Shown: positions 9,956 to 21,640 of the stretch, piece by piece | Layout: every line of letters begins with the position of its first letter | Position numbering within the stretch: the stretch's first letter is position 1 | Assembly (NCBI GenBank): GCA_963514095.1 | Contig: OY741268.1 | Span: 2,642,001 to 2,706,000, forward strand | DNA from: Eutrigla gurnardus | Lineage: Eukaryota > Chordata > Actinopteri > Perciformes > Triglidae | Reading direction: 5' to 3' | DNA length: 64,000 bases | The notes under the pieces: generated by a model | The model's input: only the letters and a program-made list of their open reading frames with translations | Told to the model about the DNA's origin: nothing | The model's database searches: none | Translations under genes and position numbers: made by a program

Positions 9956-11811
9956 ATTTCACCAAGCTAAAACCTGTTTGCACATCTATCCATGTGTTTG
10001 GATTAATGACTTCACAATCATTGAAGGTAATTTCTGAGGTATCTCCAAGCTGTTTTCAAGTGTTTTATGCACAAATTCTGGTTTAATTTGTGCATAAATT
10101 GTATATGAAATATATTTTTTTATTTGCAGCTGACACAAATGAATTAATTTACATATGAATTATTTGAAACAACTCTAAGCATACTGTGGAGAAATAATGG
10201 AAAATGTACAAGAATTGGTTTGATTTTAATAAACTACCTCTGGATTCATCATCATCATTCATTGCATTTGTAATTGTGTCTCAATTACAAAAAGTAAGTA
10301 GTGCTGCCCATAATTTGGAAAAAGGAGGATTTTATTTTCCTGCTCTTTTTTATTCTTATGTGTTAAATTCAACTTAATGGGTTGTGGTTTTCTCACAGAT
10401 TCAGACCAAAGCAACACAACAATTAGCCAGTCCATCCGCTAACTGAGGGTCCATGCCCAAAATGCTACTACTCGCCTTCCAGTGAAGTCCCCTCCTGCTA
10501 GGAGACTAGCAGCAGAGTGAGTGGGGAGAGCTGGCTAGCTAATACTTCTTTATATATGGTCTGGTAAACAGGAAATTACTAAATTCACTGCCCTGTTTTC
10601 TGAGCTGCTGTAGCTGACATATTTGAGACAGACTTTCAGTGTGCAGCTGTACAACTCAAAGTCAGCTAATGCAAGACCTAGTGCTGGGGGTCTGATGCTG
10701 GACCACCCTCACACCCAGCTGGATCAGCACATTGCCTGCTCGAGGGTATGGGTAAATCTGTGAAATGAACTGCCTACTGCTCACAAGTACAGAGATGTGG
10801 TGTCTTTGTAACATCAGTCCTGACTTGGCACCATTGTTTATTTAATCACTCACTCAGCAAACCAAATTAATTTCACTGTTCTTCCTGTCTCTCTTTTTGG
10901 ATATATTTTTGTTTCTGTATACGGTGTCTGTCGCTTGGCTCCTGGCTAAATGTGTGACTCTTTTAAAGCATAACTTTTTTTTTAAATTTCCCTTTGATAT
11001 CTTCCCCAGACTCCTCTGCGGCCTCATCTAAACTTTCTGCAGATCTGAGCTGCGCAATGGGGGCTTTGAAGTGATTCCCCCCCTGGCCTCATCTGCCCAT
11101 ACTGTTACACTGAACTAGCGAGAGATGTAGATTACTGAGCAGTTGCACACAAATCTAAATGTTACTGTGACAAACTGAGACTTTCCTGAAACACATAATA
11201 TATCTGAAAATCATCATATGTGAACTTCAAGGAACAATTCAAATGTAAGAAAAAAAATTATTTGTCTCTCAATCTTGACTACCATTCATATTTTTTCAGA
11301 AAAAGGTCCCATGGGGAAACTGGAATTGGCAGGACTTATACATTCTATACCTTCACTTTGTCCGTTTTCTCAGTGTCTGTACTACTAAAACTGCCTAACC
11401 CTGAACAAGTAAACTGAGGCTGTGTCCAAAATCATTTACTCATTTCCTAATGCCTACATAGGGGAGTTATATGTCGATCACTTTATAGTGGACTCATCGG
11501 CAAAATGAAAAAACACTTTCGGACTCGGGGGGGATTTCTTTCGGCGCCATTGATGACATCATGCCTGACGCATACGTGTCAGATCCCGCTGATGGCTCTC
11601 TAGTCTCACACACATATTAGTTGCTTAAACTTTACAGTACATGTTTTAGTGGTCAACATTAAACTTGATATTACGTTGTCTAATGTGCAAAAACACCCAC
11701 AATGCAGGAAAGTCTGAAATTCGAATTAATTTGCACCCTAGCTGGATTCTCATGCCCTCCTTTTGCCACTCAGGTAAAACTTGCTAGAACCCCAACTGTA
11801 TGTTCCAAATC
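9956..11811. other. No gene recognised; weak DNA-transposon-like end at 11418
   Basis: About 1.8 kb lacking coding signal. From 11418 the sequence ggctgtgtccaaaatcattt resembles the terminal repeat of a common fish DNA transposon (ggctgtgtccgaaa type), but I could not find a matching partner end. Confidence 0.35.
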
Positions 11812-12798
11812 CAGTGTTGGAAGTAACGCGTTACAAAAGTAATGCATTACTGTAATGCATTACGTTTAGCTGTAACGCGGTAATGTAAGGCATTACAAAA
11901 GAAAAACTGGTAATATTTTACTCGGTACAAATCTCAGTAACGCGCGTTACAATGCATTTTAAACCCGAAATCAATTGACTCTACATTCGCGATCGCGAGA
12001 TGGGCATACGCTCCACTTTTGGAAAAGTGTGAAAGCCGGTCCGTGTAACTCTACACTGCGTCTACGATGTTAATTAATCGCTGTTGTTAGCAGGCTCCAT
12101 GAGCTGGACACCGACTCACGGAGCGGGTCAGAGCGCAGCCGACCCGGCACACCGAGGATCAACAGCTGAGGGGCGGCGGCGAAAAGGCGGAGGCTCCGAT
12201 TCTCCCCGTCGGTTTTGAACCGCTTTTATGTCCGCGTCATAACGCTTTTGGTGCGTGTTTAAAACAGTAGGTTTACTTCAAAACACGAGCGTCAGGCGCT
12301 GTCAGAGCGTTTCTGAACAGTGTTTTAGAGCTCCCCTAAATGTCTCAGGTAGGCTTTCAGGTAATTTCGCAGCATAACACAGCGCCTTCAAGGTCATTAA
12401 AAAAGACGGCAAATCTGGAATGAAAAATGGCCCTGTTATTTCATCCCCGAATCCCATTCATGAACACAATATCTAATATCAGTTAACGAGTCGTTTTCCG
12501 TTTTTAAAACGAATAACGGGATACGAGTCATTTTCTGTTTTTCGTTCTTTTATTTTGAAGCGAAAAAAATCACATCCTGCTGTGTAATGAGCTGCATTGA
12601 ACACAAGAAGATCTATTGAGAACAAAAAATCCATATTTCCTTTTATTTTGGCGAAAAGTAATGCAAAAGTAATGTAAAAGTAGTGTAATGCCTTACAATT
12701 CAAAGACAGTAATATTGTAATGTAACTAATTACTTTGAAATGACAGTAACAAGTAATAAATAATGCATTACACTTTTGAAGTAACTTGTCCAACACTG
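11812..12798. mobile_element. Non-autonomous hAT with 8-bp TSD
   Basis: The ends are CAGTGTTGGAAGTAACGCGT and, at the right, ...AAGTAACTTGTCCAACACTG, inverted copies that share the CAGTGTTGG tip with the hAT at 3407-4353. The flanks are tccaaatc (11804-11811) and tccatatc (12799-12806), 7 of 8 identical. The element is 987 bp with no transposase ORF. Subterminal regions carry repeated taatgcattac and gtaacgcgttac motifs. It was probably mobilised in trans by a related hAT. Confidence 0.88.
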
Positions 12799-12912
12799 TC
12801 CATATCTGTAAATCCACCACTCTGTCATTAAAAGTCCCCTCTTTGCAGGTAACCCACTTGTTGTGTCACTGAATAAGACAACTTTGTACGTATTTAACTT
12901 CCTTTTCCCAAG

Positions 12913-13172
12913 TCACCAACGGTGTTGCCGCCACAAGGTAGTTAAACTGCGGTTGTCCTCATGTAGTGGCACTTGGTAATAAGCGCTCTGGAGATCCAAT
13001 GTAGAAAATAGCATCGCTCCTCTCAGCTCGGTGAATATTTCCTCCATGTGAGGTAGTGGAAAACCGTAGACTACAACTGACTTGTTAGGCTCTCTAAGGC
13101 CCACACAAAGACGTGGATCTGGTCTGTCTTTTCTTGTGATGACTACTATGGCTGAAATCCATTCAGAAGTCT
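12913..13172 (-). pseudogene. Gypsy-type reverse transcriptase fragment
   Basis: The minus-strand translation reads WISAIVVITRKD, LCVGLREPNKSVVV, FPLPHMEEIFTEL and FSTLDLQSAYYQVPLHED. These are RT blocks 1-2 of a Ty3/Gypsy polymerase, including the first catalytic Asp (LDLQSAYYQ). About 85 residues survive, and the YxDD block and everything downstream are missing. The sequence differs from the two Sushi-like elements in this window, so it is a third Gypsy lineage. Confidence 0.78.
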
Positions 13173-13745
13173 ACAGACTCTATAACACCACTTTAGCTAA
13201 TTCATTGGAACCAATTCTGAGAATCTTGTTTATATTTGCTATGTTAATATGAGCATTTTTTATGTTATTTTTCTATATGATTGTTATTGATTATTTGCTA
13301 CGCTTAAATAAATAATACGAATTGGTCTAATTATGTAGGTACACTCCTACATGCTTGACTGCACCTGGGTCAGTTATCCAACCCTGAAGTAGCCGTGGTG
13401 GATCTGTGAGCTGTCACTTAACGTTCTCATGATCTAGATCGGGAGTCACTAACAGGCGGACCGCGGTCCGGATCCGGACCCAGACGCCGTCCTATACGGA
13501 CCCGTCAATAAATTATTCAAGTATTTTAAATTTTGACGGGGCGCTTCTATTTTGACCGGCGCAGCGTTTCTAGACTTTACGGTACTGGTTTAGCGAATCA
13601 GGAAATCCACTGACCAATTGCATTCAGTTAAGCCATCCCACGTGATGCTACTCAGCCAATCAAATCTGTGCATTCCCGGCGCTGCCTGCCTGGCTCACAG
13701 ACAGTGAGAGATCATGCGAGAGATGATAGAGAAAGAAGTCAGATA

Positions 13746-14275
13746 AGAGTGAGTAATACAGCGGGAGAAGAGTGAGAAAGACAGCGGGAGAAGAGTGAGA
13801 AAGACAGCGGGAGAAGGCAGATAAGACAGCGGGAGAAGAGTGAGAAAGACAGCAGGAGAAGAGTGGGTAATACAGCGGGAGAAGAGTGAGTAATACAGCG
13901 GGAGAATAGTGAGAAAGACAGCGGGAGAAGAGTGAGAAAGACAGCGGGAGAAGGCAGATAAGACAGCGGGAGAAGAGTGAGAAAGACAGCGGGAGAAGAG
14001 TGGGTAATACAGCGGGAGAATAGTGAGAAAGACAGCGGGAGAAGGCAGATAAGACAGCGGGCGAAGAGTGAGAAAGACAGCGGGAGAAGAGTGGGTAATA
14101 CAGCGGGAGAAGAGTGAGTAATACAGCGGGAGAATAGTGAGAAAGACAGCGGGAGAAGAGTGAGTAATACAGCGGGAGAATAGTGAGAAAGACAGCGGGA
14201 GAAGAGTGAGAAAGACAGCGGGAGAAGAGTGAGAAAGACAGCGGGAGAAGAGTGAGTAATACAGCGAGACAGAAA
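13746..14275 (+). repeat. GA-rich minisatellite inside the hAT
   Basis: About 23 copies of a 22-23-bp unit (acagcgggagaagagtgagaaag). Unit variants end in gagtaat, gggtaat or ggcagataag and alternate in a partly periodic order, suggesting duplication of multi-unit blocks. It sits in the 5' leader of the transposon, just upstream of the transposase ATG. Confidence 0.95.
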
Positions 14276-14307
14276 GGAGACAGACAGAGTGAGCCGGAGA
14301 ACTACAC

Positions 14308-16179
14308 ATGGCGCTCTCTACGAAGAGAAAAGTGGACAGCGAAAACAGAGCTTTCAACCCAGAATGGACAGACTCTTTCATGTTCATTCTTCCCACTGGA
14401 AACACAAAACCAGTCTGTCTCATATGCTCAGAGACTGTGGCACTCATAAAAAGTGCCAACGTGAAACGCCACTATGAAACAAAGCACAAAGTTTTTCACC
14501 AAACATATCCACTCAAGTCTGAACTGCGGTCACAAAAAATAAGCAGCCTCAGAGCCCAATATGAACAATCCACCCGGATCCTGACCCATTCATTCACTGC
14601 CCAACAACGTGCTAATGAATGTTCCCTCAGAGTCACTTGGATTTTGGGTCAACACAAAAAGCCATTTACTGATGGAGAGGTTGTCAAGGAGTGCATGAGT
14701 GCAGTAGCTGAAACCTTACTTGAGGGGAAACAGAAAGAAGAGCTTTGTGACAAAATAAAGCAAATACCCATGTCAGCATCATCAGCCACAAAGAAAAGTG
14801 AAATGTTAACCCAGGATGTGCTAGCCCAGCTGGATGAAGCCATTCATAAGGTACCATGTGTAGGCTTAGCTGTAGATGAGTCCACTGATGTGTCTGACAA
14901 TGCTCAGCTGTTAGTTTATGTAAGGTTCTTCAACCAAGAAAAGAAAGAGTTCTGTGAAGATGTGTAAGGTGTAACTCCCCTTAAGACCAGTACAAGAGGA
15001 GAGGACATCTACCTGGCCATTAGGGAGATGTTAACACAGCGAGGAATAGAGCCAAAACAAGTGGTTTCAATAACCACAGATGGAGCCCCTGCCATGATAG
15101 GGAGAGAGAAAGGAGCTGTGGCAAGAATGAAAGAGGACAATCCTGAGCTCATCTCTTACCACTGTATAATACATAAATCTGTCCTGTGCTCCACCCTGTC
15201 AGATGAGCATGCTGAAGTGATGAACACAATGATGAAGATGATCAATTTTCTCAGGGCATCCTCTTCCTATCAGCATCGCATGCTCAAGGAATTCCTCAGA
15301 GAAGTTGATGCAAACGCTGATGATCTGTTGCTGCACAACAACGTGAGATGGCTAAGCAAAGGCAGGGTGTTAGAGCGCTTTTGGTCCATCAGAAGGGAAG
15401 TAGCAGCTTTCATGGAAGAGCTGAGAAGTCAGAAGGCAACAGAGTTTTCTCTCTTTTTAAAGGATGAGAAAAGGATGGATAATGTGGCCTTTTTAGTTGA
15501 TATCACTTCACACCTTAATGAACTTAATTTGAAGCTACAGGGCAAGGACAATACAATTTGTGAACTGATGACAGCTGTCCGCTCCTTTCAGAGGAAACTT
15601 GAGGTGTTCAAGGAAGACCTGCAGGGAGACTGTGCACACTTCCCAGCAGTGCAGGATCAGGTTCAGGGACAGAGAGATGTGTCTTCTTTTGTTGACTTTG
15701 TCGATAAGCTGATTGTAAACTTCTCCAAACGTTTTGACAGCTTCCGCTTTGGACAGCAGCTCACCTTGTTCATTCAGAACCCATTTCTAATCACAGATGT
15801 CAGTGGGTTCTCAAAGGAAGTCACACAGCACTTCAAATGGGCAAATGCTGGGCCTCTCCAGATGCAACTGATTGATCTCCAAGCAGATGTGGCACTGAAA
15901 GAGCAGTTTGGAATAACTGACCCTGCCACTTTCTGGCTCCAAATGGTCTCCGAGACAGCTTTCCCAGGTCTGAGGAAAGTAGCCCTGTACACATTGACCA
16001 TGTTTGGCTCCACATACAGCTGCGAGGCAGCTTTCTCTGCAATGAACATTATTAAAAGTAAATATCGATCCAGGCTCACCAATGAGCACCTGCACATGTG
16101 CATGAGAATGGCCCTGACATCATTCCAGCCTAGATTTAAACTCCTGGCAGGAAAAGCTAGAGCTCAGTTCTCTCACTGA
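14308..16179 (+). pseudogene. hAT transposase, one in-frame stop
   Basis: This frame of 624 codons is interrupted only by TAA at 14965-14967; the frame before and after is the same. The N-terminus has a BED-like finger, CLICSETVAL...VKRHYETKH (about residues 38-60). The RNase H-like core shows GLAVDESTDVSDNAQLL (first Asp), SITTDGAPAMIGREKGAVA (second Asp) and the C-terminal dimerisation motif YSCEAAFSAMNIIKSKYRS with the catalytic Glu. This domain order matches the cut-and-paste hAT transposases related to ZBED5/EPM2AIP1-like proteins. The stop lies just after the first catalytic Asp, so a truncated product would be inactive. The rest looks undamaged, suggesting a fairly recent mutation. Confidence 0.92.
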
Positions 16180-16824
16180 ACAACAGAAAGTGGGGGAGTT
16201 GGATAAAAGAGGGAAAGAAAGAGAAGCTAAAACTGTTCAATTGTTAAAATATGTTGAGATATCTGCTTTTGAAATTGGTTGAGACTGTTAAAACATTCAC
16301 AAAGAAAAAGGGGAAACTCAAGCTGCTGCTATACTTATTATATTATTATATTTATTTTCACCATTTTGAATTTAAATGCAGCCCTTCTTTTCCTTGAAAA
16401 GATTAGTTTCAGTTGAGTCAGTTGAACCTCCTTAAATAATACATATCTTCATTATCTGTTATATTATCTGTATAAAAGTGACAATAAATATTGTCGAAAT
16501 GTTTTTGAATTGTTCTTCCTATATTGATCTGACAGTCAGTTGTTGATTACATGCAGACGTTGATACAACTACTAGGCTACTTCAATACATATCACACTGA
16601 ATCATAACGCAAGTTAGACATTATGATGTTCCGGACCTTTGCTTGAGGACATTTTCTCTAACTGGACCTATTTGAATTTTAGTTGAATACCCCTGATCTA
16701 GATCATTATTTCAGACCACTGGACTTGTCTTTGTTATGAGAGTCCAGGTTCAACGGTGCTTCACTGCAGACGGTTTTATAATACTGATGGGCAATTTAAG
16801 CCGCCATCATTCTTGCTGTGAGAG

Positions 16825-16827
<3 letters not shown>

Positions 16828-16864
<37 letters not shown>

Positions 16865-16868
16865 ACAG
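16828..16868. repeat. CA microsatellite
   Basis: A (CA)n run of about 16 units followed by atacacacacag. Confidence 0.95.
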
Positions 16869-17589
16869 AGGCAGATTGCTACTTGTCTCGCTCCCTTGAT
16901 TTATTTGAACTTTCTGCTTTCTGCTTTCAATTTCTAACACAGTGTCACTTCAATATACAACCAATTTCTTGGTGCAGCCCCCCATGCACAATTACCCTTT
17001 GCACTCTATGTGAATTTATGCACCCTTAAACCATCAGTATACATATGGAAAAGGCTTAATGCAAATCTGTTCTTTGACCTACATTTGGCCTTGCCCCCTC
17101 CAGCACTTGGATCATTTAAATGTTCCTATTTAGATATTTACAGCAATGTCACAATTATTTATATTGCCAGTTATAAGAGCGGTTTTCTACTGTGAAACAT
17201 CAAATTACATTTGTTTTTCTTTTATGATTGGTAACACACATTTCTAAATTCACGTTTTCAAATCTCTTCACACAGTCAGAACAACAGAAGTTTACGTGGA
17301 AACTGTAACAGAACGGCTTGCTGCATTATTTAAGGTACAACTTTACATGTACATAGATTTGTCATTTCCTGCCCAACCCAGTCTCCTTCGAAATTACATG
17401 CAACCTCAATTATCTTTCCAGGGAAATGACATTTTTCCTGCAACAATAGCAGTTTCAAAGAGTTTGAAACATGTTGTTAATGAACAAAACAAAACAAACA
17501 CTGAAAATCTACATAGTTAGGTTAAGTATGATAACGTCATGGTTTGGATTAACATGAGTGTGTGTTTACCTGACCACCGGCACCACAAC
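16869..17589. other. No gene recognised
   Basis: AT-rich sequence with short frames only, and no domain or terminal repeats visible. Confidence 0.4.
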
Positions 17590-17976
17590 TGCCTAGACCA
17601 CTGCTTATTACCGCTTATCCTGTTCGGGGTGGCTGGAGCTGATCCCAGCTGACATTGGGCGAAGGCAGGGTACACCCTGGACAGGTAACCAGTCTATCAC
17701 AGGGCCGACATGTAGAGACAGACAGGTAACCAGTCTATCACAGGGCCGCCATGTAGAGACAGACAGGTAACACAGGGCTGACATGTAGAGACAGACAGGT
17801 AACCAGTCTATCACAGGGAGACATGTAGAGACAGACAACCATTCACACTCACATCTATGGGCAATTTAGTGTCACCAGTTAACCCATTCTGCATGTTTAT
17901 GGACTGAAGGAGGAAGCTCCACACAGAAGGAACTTGAACCAGTGACTTGAACCCAGGCACCTCTTGCTGTGAGAAG
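17590..17976 (-). mobile_element. tRNA-headed SINE copy with internal tandem expansion
   Basis: This shares ccgcttatcctgttcggggt, cattgggcgaaggcagggta and gcatgtttatggactgaagg with the better preserved copy at 48993-49322. In the minus orientation it should begin with a tRNA-like head, but the A-box end is cut off at about 17976, where different sequence (gggctgggcgatatgg) starts. The centre has been expanded into a four-copy tandem array. Confidence 0.75.
17683..17837. repeat. 41-bp tandem array inside the SINE
   Basis: There are four units based on aggtaaccagtctatcacag followed by ggccgacatgtagagacagac. The third unit lacks cagtctat and the fourth lacks ggccg. The single-copy state in the sister SINE at 48993-49322 shows that this is a local expansion. 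Confidence 0.92.
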
Positions 17977-19144
17977 GGCTGGGCGATATGGACCCCAAAA
18001 GTCTTATCTCAGTATTTTCAAGCAAAATGTAGATATAAGATAAATATCAATATTTGTTGACGCAATAACAGATGGCGTTCCACATCAAGCACCACTGTGC
18101 ATTCATTTCCAGCCTGCCAGCGTCCCGTGCTCGTAACCGGCTGATTGCAAACTCAATCCTAAATTTGTAAAATGAAAAAGTTGAGCTGTGTTCTTGCGGC
18201 TGTTTATTTTTCGTGTCACTGCCGCAACTGGGATGCGAGTGCGCGGACGCGCGTGTGTGTGTGTTGTGGAGGGACGCATCGGGGGGAGTTTGCTGATAGC
18301 CCGCTCTGTAGTTGTGACTGCGGCAGACTCAGTGCTGATCTCGGGGGGTCCAATGTGAGTCCGGCTGGAACCGGGACGTGTTGCCTTCCAGCAAGAACTC
18401 CTTTTGTGTCCTGTTCCTATTAAAAGGCACGGGCCGCTCGCACAAGTTGGTAATGGACATCATGTGTCTGCGTGTCTATTTTGAATGTGGTAGAAACAGT
18501 GGTTTAATAAAAGGCAAAATGCTGCATTCGATGTGCCGTCAGCCTGTCATGAGCAGCGAATCTTTCGGAACCAGGACGTGTAACGGAATTTTTTTTTTAC
18601 TGTGTTTAACTTATAGAAGAAGGTTCAGGTTTAGTAAATAATTGCAAAGTTCGCAACCCTGGCGAAACAACTAGGCTATGGGTGGTACAGACGGCAAGCG
18701 CTCCACGGCGTCGCTGGACTCCACGCTGGAGGGGATTTAACTAGACTAGAACATGCTCATGATTTTCAGAGTCAATGAATTTCAAAGTCTCAGCGTCACC
18801 CAAGAGCAAGAATCACAGCACCACAATGGAGAGGAAACACTGTCTTCACAGATTTAAGTTTAGGCAGAAACCTGCCGAATCTTTTAATCAATTTATTTTA
18901 TCAATAGTCAGCCACCTTAATAGCTGCTTAATGGCTACTAGCAGTAAGCATCAAGCAGGACTATGATCCAGGGAAACCTGTGAGACGAGAAAGCAAAAGG
19001 AATCCAGGGAACGCATATGTCCCTGGCAGGCTAGGCCTATAGCAGTAACACTATGTTCCAGTACAAGGCAAACCTGATCTGAGTTTAACAATTGCATTTA
19101 GGGCCTGGAGGATCTTTCATTAATATGCACAAACAGATCTATAA
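17977..19144. other. No firm gene; possible DNA-transposon end at 17977
   Basis: The junction sequence gggctgggcgatatggaccc is similar to the tip of common fish hAT-like elements, but no partner end was found. An 83-codon frame at 18172-18423 is Cys-rich (CHCRNW, CVCCGG, CSCDCG) and lies in GC-rich DNA. It has no recognisable domain, and I do not call it a gene. Confidence 0.3.
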
Positions 19145-19510
19145 ACCAGCTTAATGCAGTTCCTTTGATGCCAATTCATTTTCCAGTCTACATATTAGGA
19201 TCTCATGGTTAATGGTGTCGAAGGCAGCACTAACATCTAGCACTACAACAAGTACAGAAACCAGTCCTTTGTCAGAAGCAATAAGAAGATCATTTGTAAT
19301 GTTCACCAGAGCTGTCTTTGTACTATGATGTACTCTAAATCCTGACTGGAAGTAAGTCCTCAAGTAGACAGTTATTGTTTAGAAAGTCACACAGCTGATT
19401 GGCGACAACTTTCTCAAGGATCTTAGAGAGAAAAGGAAGATTTGATATTGGTCTGTAGTTTGCTAAAACCCCTGGATCTAGAGTAGGCTTCTTAAAGCTC
19501 TAGTCTACGA
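19145..19510 (-). pseudogene. L2 LINE reverse transcriptase fragment
   Basis: The minus strand reads LDPGVLANYRPISNLPFLSK, ILEKVVANQL, then after a frameshift [20 protein letters not shown] and [16 protein letters not shown]. These are RT blocks A-B of L2, including the catalytic Asp of the SAAFDT motif. The piece ends before the YADD loop. It is a different L2 subfamily from the element at 1440-5292 and is in the opposite orientation. Confidence 0.82.
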
Positions 19511-19939
19511 TTTGAAAGGTTTGAAAAAAGCATCATCACCCCCCCCCCCCTCCCTCGCAGCCTCCCACCTCCCTCTTATTTTACGAAAATAGTTCACCGT
19601 TTCTTAAAACATTTTAGGTGGGAAATAAGCTATGCAGTTGCTGAATCTGTCTTTATTTTAGATCGATAACCGCGACGGCATTGCATGGCTTCTTACATAG
19701 ACAATGAATGGGAACATTCCCTCCGCTTATGAACTCAGGCAGGACACCGTTTAGTTTCCCGGTGTGTCCGGGACTTCCACGACATGTACAAAGCAGTAAT
19801 AGTGTTTATTACGGCCACATAATCAGTGTAAATGCAGCGGATGCCGGTCGGATTTCTCTCTCACCCCGACTGCAGTATGTTCCCGATCCCAAACTGCTCG
19901 GTGATCGCTCGCCACACAGTTTGTTTTTCATAATATGGG
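19511..19939. other. No gene recognised
   Basis: A short poly(C) run at 19540-19550 followed by unremarkable sequence. Confidence 0.35.
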
Positions 19940-20600
19940 ACCTTAAAAGAGCTCATTAAACCCTACTGTCCTGCTAGAGCACTACGCTCTCAGAATAAAC
20001 ACTTATTTGTAGTTCCTACAGGTGCCAGAGCTTTCAGCCTTTAAGCTCCTCTTCTGTGGAACCATCTTCCGGTTCTGGTTCGAGAGGCAGACAATGTTCC
20101 CGCTTTAAAGAGTAGGCTTAAAACTTAAAACACTTATAGTTAGGGCTAGCTCAGGCTTGCTTTGAACCAGCTTAGTTATGCTGCTGTAACCCTGGTTTCT
20201 GGATGGGTAGCGTGCCAGGACCGTGGGTGTTGCGGGTTACAAGGGGCTAAATACTTTTCCAATGAAAAGTCACCGTTACGGCAGGACAGAAAGACTTTAT
20301 TCTTTACTTATCTTACAAGTCAGGTTCAATGACGAGAGCAAAGCACACGAGGGCAGAGCTAGTACTCCTTCTCGTGCCCTGTATATCCGGTCCCCACCAA
20401 AATAAGAGCATGCGGAACAAACATCATAACTGCACATTAATATAATAAAAAAATGCAAGGGGTAACAACATAAAATGTAATAATTAAAATAATAATCACA
20501 TAATAATCTACACGGTTACACTGCTATACAGTACAACCAGAGATGTGATGCAGTGCTTATTGTCTGCTGAGGTTTGGTGAACGTTTTAATTTTCTTGACT
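19940..20600 (+). pseudogene. L2 LINE C-terminus, split by a solo LTR
   Basis: Residues RALRSQNKHLFVVPTGARAF, APLLWNHLPV and ALKSRLKT match the L2 C-terminal domain. The sequence continues into L2-like 3' UTR (gggctagctcaggc, ttagttatgctgc), is interrupted at 20185-20520, and resumes as ctgctatacag. Internal deletions and stops are present. Confidence 0.7.
20185..20520 (-). mobile_element. Solo LTR (336 bp), minus orientation
   Basis: It starts TGTAACCCTGG and ends CACGGTTACA, so the tips are 5'-TG...CA-3' in either reading. It is flanked by ctgc on both sides (20181-20184, 20521-20524). In minus orientation it shows gatatacag as a TATA-like box and aataaag as a polyadenylation signal. No internal coding region is attached, so it probably arose by LTR-LTR recombination. 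Confidence 0.75.
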
Positions 20601-20707
20601 AGTCACAATAATAAAATGAAGCTAAAGATGTTATGGCCAGGAAAATGGAGGCGAACCCAGGAGCAAGAGATTTAAGTTTATTGACAATAGGTTCTTAATT
20701 AAACGCT

Positions 20708-20870
20708 AAGTGTCCAGTTAAACAACAAAAGGTTCCTAAATTCAACGAAGAGTGTCCGTTGCTGCAGGCGGCTGGAGGAAGGAGGCTGAGTGTCCAGTTA
20801 AATAACAAAAGGATCCTAAATTCAACAAAGAGTGTCCGCTGCTGCAGGCGGCTGGAGGCAGGTCCACGGG
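20708..20870. repeat. 81-bp tandem duplication in the Gypsy LTR
   Basis: Two units starting agtgtccagttaaa, each including ttcctaaattcaac or its variant and ctgctgcaggcggctggagg. The copy at 38124-38318 shows the same arrangement before it breaks off, so the duplication predates integration. Confidence 0.88.
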
Positions 20871-21640
20871 AAACGAAAAAAAGGGCAGCGAGGCACCGAG
20901 CTGGCGAAAGAAACACATAAGGGTAATTAGGAAAAGGGCTCCACACACTGAGGGAAACAGGAGAACTCTCACGAACGATACATGCAATGAGACGGAAATG
21001 ATCTGGCAAAGGAGTTGAGTCAGAGCTGGCTTTCATAGGGAGGTTGATTGGGTGGAGATAGGAACCAGAGGGCTATTGCACGAAACCTAGATAAGGGATT
21101 AAGCTGGGATATTCCGGTTATCCTGGTTTACTTTATCCATGATCCGGTTGCACAAAAGCACAGGCACCGAAGTTACCATGGAGATTTATTCTGTGCTGTT
21201 AGCCTGGTCTAACAGCCAGGCTTGATTAATCCTGCTGCTTTATCTGTTCACTCAGCTGTCACTCCGATCGGAATATAAACATGTTTCATAATTATTCTTA
21301 GATTATTATTAATTATTTATTATTGTTTTAAACCTAGTTAATTTTTTATTCGCCTGCATGAAAGTTCCAGGTATAAATTGTCTGTTAAATAGTCTTTTAA
21401 TATATTTAATTTAACAGAACCATTTAGGCAGCCTCATTAGAATCATTCATGTGATAGTTTGCTCATATTGCTGTCAGAAGTTTGATAAATAGCTAGGTCT
21501 AGACTGATTTATTTAATTGTCTAGGCAGAATACAGAATATAACAGAACATATGAAGTTGTTTATTATAAATGACCGATTAAGTTGCAAATGTGTTTTCAA
21601 TTAAGTCAAAGATGAGAGCAATCGGCATATCAGGATTCCA

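Larger units (their letters stand above)
13440..16695 (+). mobile_element. hAT transposon with near-intact transposase
   Basis: The element begins CGGGAGTCACTAACAGGCGG and ends ...TTGAATACCCCTG, consistent with mutated CAGGGGT-type hAT tips. It is flanked by the perfect 8-bp duplication atctagat (13432-13439 and 16696-16703). At 3256 bp it is the length of an autonomous element. The 5' part holds a long GA-rich minisatellite, then one transposase frame (14308-16179) with a single stop. Downstream is an AT-rich 3' UTR with aataaat at about 16482. Confidence 0.93.

Noticed and set aside
13330..13439. Possible Gypsy pol fragment upstream of the hAT (minus-strand HVGVYLHN-like reading)
   Set aside because: The reading contains a stop and I could not match it with certainty to any domain, so it is not listed as a gene fragment.
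13695..14459. 254-codon open frame on the minus strand with repeating SRCLSHSSPAVF-like units
   Set aside because: It is the antisense reading of the GA-rich minisatellite; repeats of 22-23 bp with few stops keep the frame open by chance.
18172..18423. Cys-rich 83-codon frame with an ATG
   Set aside because: Cys spacing matches no known finger or secreted peptide, there is no splice or homology support, and the local DNA is GC-rich, which lengthens chance frames.
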